The notes beneath the pieces are model-generated. The model did not search any database. It saw nothing but the letters and a program-made list of their open reading frames with translations, and was not told the origin of the DNA. From NCBI GenBank assembly GCA_029260655.1, contig JAJDCU010000081.1, forward strand, positions 1-64,000: a stretch of DNA of 64,000 bases. The letters are read 5' to 3'. The stretch comes from Phycisphaeraceae bacterium (lineage in GTDB: Bacteria; Planctomycetota; Phycisphaerae; Phycisphaerales; Phycisphaeraceae). Shown one piece after another: positions 62,590-64,000 of this stretch; the stretch's first letter is position 1; every line of letters starts with the position of its first letter. Made by a program: the position numbers and the translations under genes.

Positions 62590-62608
62590 TGTGACGGTTA
62601 TGTGACGG
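62590..62608 (-). promoter_or_regulatory. Pho-box-like direct repeat
   Basis: On the minus strand CCGTCAC-ATAA-CCGTCAC: two identical 7-mers start 11 bp apart, the spacing of PhoB/OmpR-family half-sites and close to the enteric Pho box CTGTCAT-N4-CTGTCAT. A TATGGT that could be a -10 box lies about 10 bp downstream. The site precedes the TPR-kinase-regulator operon, so PhoB-type autoregulation is likely (inference). Confidence 0.65.
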
Positions 62609-62974
62609 CGGCATCCCGATCTTGTCCTTTTTACGATTGGCCTAATCACGCTCGTCGGGCCGCGACGCGATCCGTGCGGCCTCGACCCCACCGCCGATCC
62701 CCCGTCGCCTATTATCAACGATGGCCTTGCCGACCTCTACCTTGCATATAACAGCTTGGTGTGAACTTAGTTACGCCAAACCAACCCACTGTGCCCGGGG
62801 CGGCCCCGGATGCCTGACCACGTTTAAACCCGCCCGATCGCACCGGCAAGATCTGATCCACAGCCACTGGGTCGTCATCGCTTCCTGCTCAACCGGCCCG
62901 CATCAGCTCCACCCACACAGCAGTTGATAGCTAACCCCCAGCTCCATAGACTGCAAGCGTTAGCAAATCGCCAC

Positions 62975-63011
62975 GCGGATGTAACTCAATGGTAGAGTGT
63001 CAGCCTTCCAA
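62975..63011 (+). tRNA. tRNA-Gly(TCC) 5' half only
   Basis: GCGGATG, TA, ACTC-AATGGTA-GAGT (a paired D arm), G, TCAGC and the anticodon loop CTTCCAA read exactly as the 5' half of a tRNA-Gly with anticodon TCC. The expected 3' arm GCTGA, T arm and acceptor end are absent; CCGCACCGAAG follows instead. The D-stem pairs A-T where most Gly tRNAs have G-C, on both sides. It cannot be functional here. An att-site scar or a broken gene is likely. Confidence 0.75.
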
Positions 63012-63100
63012 CCGCACCGAAGACTTTCTGCAAACCCCTTAAAACAAAGCACTTTCGGCGCTCAAGCCCATCGATCGCAAGGCGTTGTTACAACCATCGG

Positions 63101-63139
63101 GTCACCCATGTGACACCTGTTGGACACCCGCATGGCACC
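63101..63139 (+). repeat. Array of four hexamers at exact 11-bp spacing
   Basis: GTCACC (63101), GACACC (63112), GACACC (63123) and GGCACC (63134) start exactly 11 bp apart; a weaker AGACAC follows at 63145 out of phase by none or one base. Eleven-bp spacing equals one helical turn and is the hallmark of PhoB/PhoP direct-repeat sites; GTCACC-like units recall the PHO boxes of actinobacteria. It lies between the 3' end of phoU and the tRNA fragment. Confidence 0.55.
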
Positions 63140-63191
63140 TTTCCAGACACGGATTGGTTGTGAAATGGTTGTAAACCTAGATATTGATGAC

Positions 63192-63878
63192 CTACTGTCG
63201 CCCACCAGCGGCCTTAGCCCTCGCGCGGCGGTGGCGGACGATCTCGCCTCGGGCGAGGTAGATCACGTCCTTGGCGATGTTGACCGCGTGGTCGGCGATC
63301 CGCTCGATCTGGCGGGCTGTGTTCTGGATCCGGATCAGTTGTGGCATCTTGTCGATGTCTTCACGGACGTATCTCTCGACAATGGCGTAGACCTCGCGAT
63401 GCCTGTCGTCGACCAGGTCGTCCATCTTGCGAACGCCGTCGGCAAGGGTCTCGTCGACCTGGACCAGGGCATCCAGTGATTGCTTGACCATCCGCTGGGC
63501 CTGGTGGGACATCTCGGGCAGGCCGAACGGGCCGATATCGATTGGGGGCAACTCGCTGAGTGCCAGGCACTGCGACGCCACGTTCGACGCCAGGTCACCG
63601 ATACGCTCCAGTTCACTATTGATTTTGAGAACCGAAACGATAAACCGCAGGTCATGAGCCACAGGCTGGTGCAGCGCCAGCGTCGCCAGGCATTCTTCCT
63701 CGATATCGATCTCGGCCAGATCGATCTGCATGTCCTGCTCGACGACCTGTTCAGCCAAGGCGGTGTCCCGGTACTCGACCGCTCGCACAGCTCGTTGCAG
63801 CGCCTGTTCGACCAAAGCCCCTTCTGCAAGGAGCATCCGCTTGATCTTCTCGATCTGCTTATTCAACAGGACAGGCAT
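63192..63878 (-). CDS. phoU: Phosphate signalling protein PhoU
   Basis: The 228-aa protein folds as two three-helix bundles: ALVEQALQRAVRAVEYRDTA, VVEQDMQIDLAEIDIEEECL, then LRFIVSVLKINSELERIGDL and the second-copy equivalent RIQNTARQIERIADHAVNIA. The metal-binding E-x3-D type motifs (ELERIGD, QIERIAD) are present in both halves. PhoU couples the Pst transporter to the PhoR-type kinase and restrains phosphate uptake. It lies 27 bp after pstB. Confidence 0.95.
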   Translation of the reverse strand: MPVLLNKQIEKIKRMLLAEGALVEQALQRAVRAVEYRDTALAEQVVEQDMQIDLAEIDIEEECLATLALHQPVAHDLRFIVSVLKINSELERIGDLASNVASQCLALSELPPIDIGPFGLPEMSHQAQRMVKQSLDALVQVDETLADGVRKMDDLVDDRHREVYAIVERYVREDIDKMPQLIRIQNTARQIERIADHAVNIAKDVIYLARGEIVRHRRARAKAAGGRQ

Positions 63879-63905
63879 GATGGGCCTCCACGTAGACGGT
63901 TAAGA

Positions 63906-64000
63906 TCACCCGAACCTGCCGGTGATGTAGTTCTGGGTCTGCTCATTCTTTGGATTGGTGAAGACCTGCTCGGTTTGGCCGAACTCGATCAGCTCACCTT
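63906..64000 (-). CDS. pstB: Phosphate ABC transporter ATPase PstB, C-terminal end
   Basis: The minus strand from the right edge reads [30 protein letters not shown] and a TGA at 63906-63908. This is the end of PstB: the family closes with a TxxYITGRFG-type sequence, and the preceding FGxTEQxFxNP is characteristic. Only about 31 residues are in the window. It confirms a pst-phoU locus. Confidence 0.9.
   Translation of the reverse strand, partial: GELIEFGQTEQVFTNPKNEQTQNYITGRFG

Larger units (their letters stand above)
62512..63191. other. Control region between phoU and the kinase operon
   Basis: These 680 bp hold the Pho-box-like repeat (62590-62608), a further CCGTCAC-type half-site near 62541, a tRNA-Gly 5' fragment (62975-63011), and a phased array of 11-bp units (63101-63139). 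The stretch 62640-62970 shows nothing recognisable. Confidence 0.6.

Noticed and set aside
1-64000. CRISPR arrays, rRNA genes, prophage structural genes
   Set aside because: None seen: no regularly spaced identical repeats beyond the short 11-bp array, no rRNA sequence, no capsid or terminase genes.

Overview
The window looks like chromosomal DNA of a planctomycete, most likely of the Phycisphaerae or a relative. This rests on gene content, not on any marker gene. The hallmarks are a giant exported protease with the LEPR-xLL export motif, a prepilin-like protein ending in an H-X9-DG motif, a dockerin/PEP-CTERM protein, a serine/threonine kinase fused to a beta-propeller and paired with an ECF-like sigma factor, and pseudopilin-rich type II secretion (T2SS) operons. 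Most genes lie on the minus strand.

Layout, left to right. Positions 1-671 hold the 5' part of an integrase-type transposase that runs off the edge. Positions 841-1096 hold a 256-bp intergenic repeat that recurs, diverged, at 37468-37724. Positions 1119-12710 are T2SS operon 1 (minus strand, transcribed gspD-E-F-G-H-I-J-K-C-L-M, then a TPR lipoprotein). Positions 13141-18924 encode a 1927-aa secreted fibronectin-III protein, divergent from a ROK regulator (19476-20582). The ROK gene overlaps the start of a third gspK-like gene, which is cut off by a decayed IS3-family element (about 20959-22173). Positions 22467-28940 encode the LEPR-xLL subtilase with beta-helix repeats. Positions 29122-29657 hold wreckage: a transposase tail and a broken small-protein gene.

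Positions 29785-37086 hold a DeoR/WYL-type regulator, an orphan 118-aa protein, a dockerin/PEP-CTERM protein, the H-X9-DG pseudopilin, the WD40 kinase with its sigma factor, and a hypothetical protein. Positions 37828-42947 are ordinary genes: a secreted DUF3108-like protein, PadR, a methyltransferase, an acylphosphatase, an S41 protease and YebC. Positions 43119-56931 are T2SS operon 2 (minus strand, transcribed gspE-F-G-H-I-J-K-L-M-C-D, then a TolB-like lipoprotein).

Positions 57550-64000 are a phosphate-signalling block: pstB (cut by the right edge), phoU, a secreted TPR protein, a sensor kinase, and a PhoB-like regulator fused to a PP2C/SpoIIE-type phosphatase. A Pho-box-like direct repeat precedes the kinase operon. 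A four-unit 11-bp-phased array and half of a tRNA-Gly gene lie in the gap behind phoU.

How the parts may work together (inference): two separate T2SS machines, both without a prepilin peptidase here, flank several very large exported proteins that are plausible cargo. Operon 2 lies just downstream of the Pho-type kinase/regulator. The gap between them holds a candidate structured RNA on the minus strand: a three-way junction with a possible pseudoknot, whose closing stem shares bases with a hairpin followed by nine U. That RNA, the two-copy repeat and the Pho-box arrays are the least explained parts of the window.
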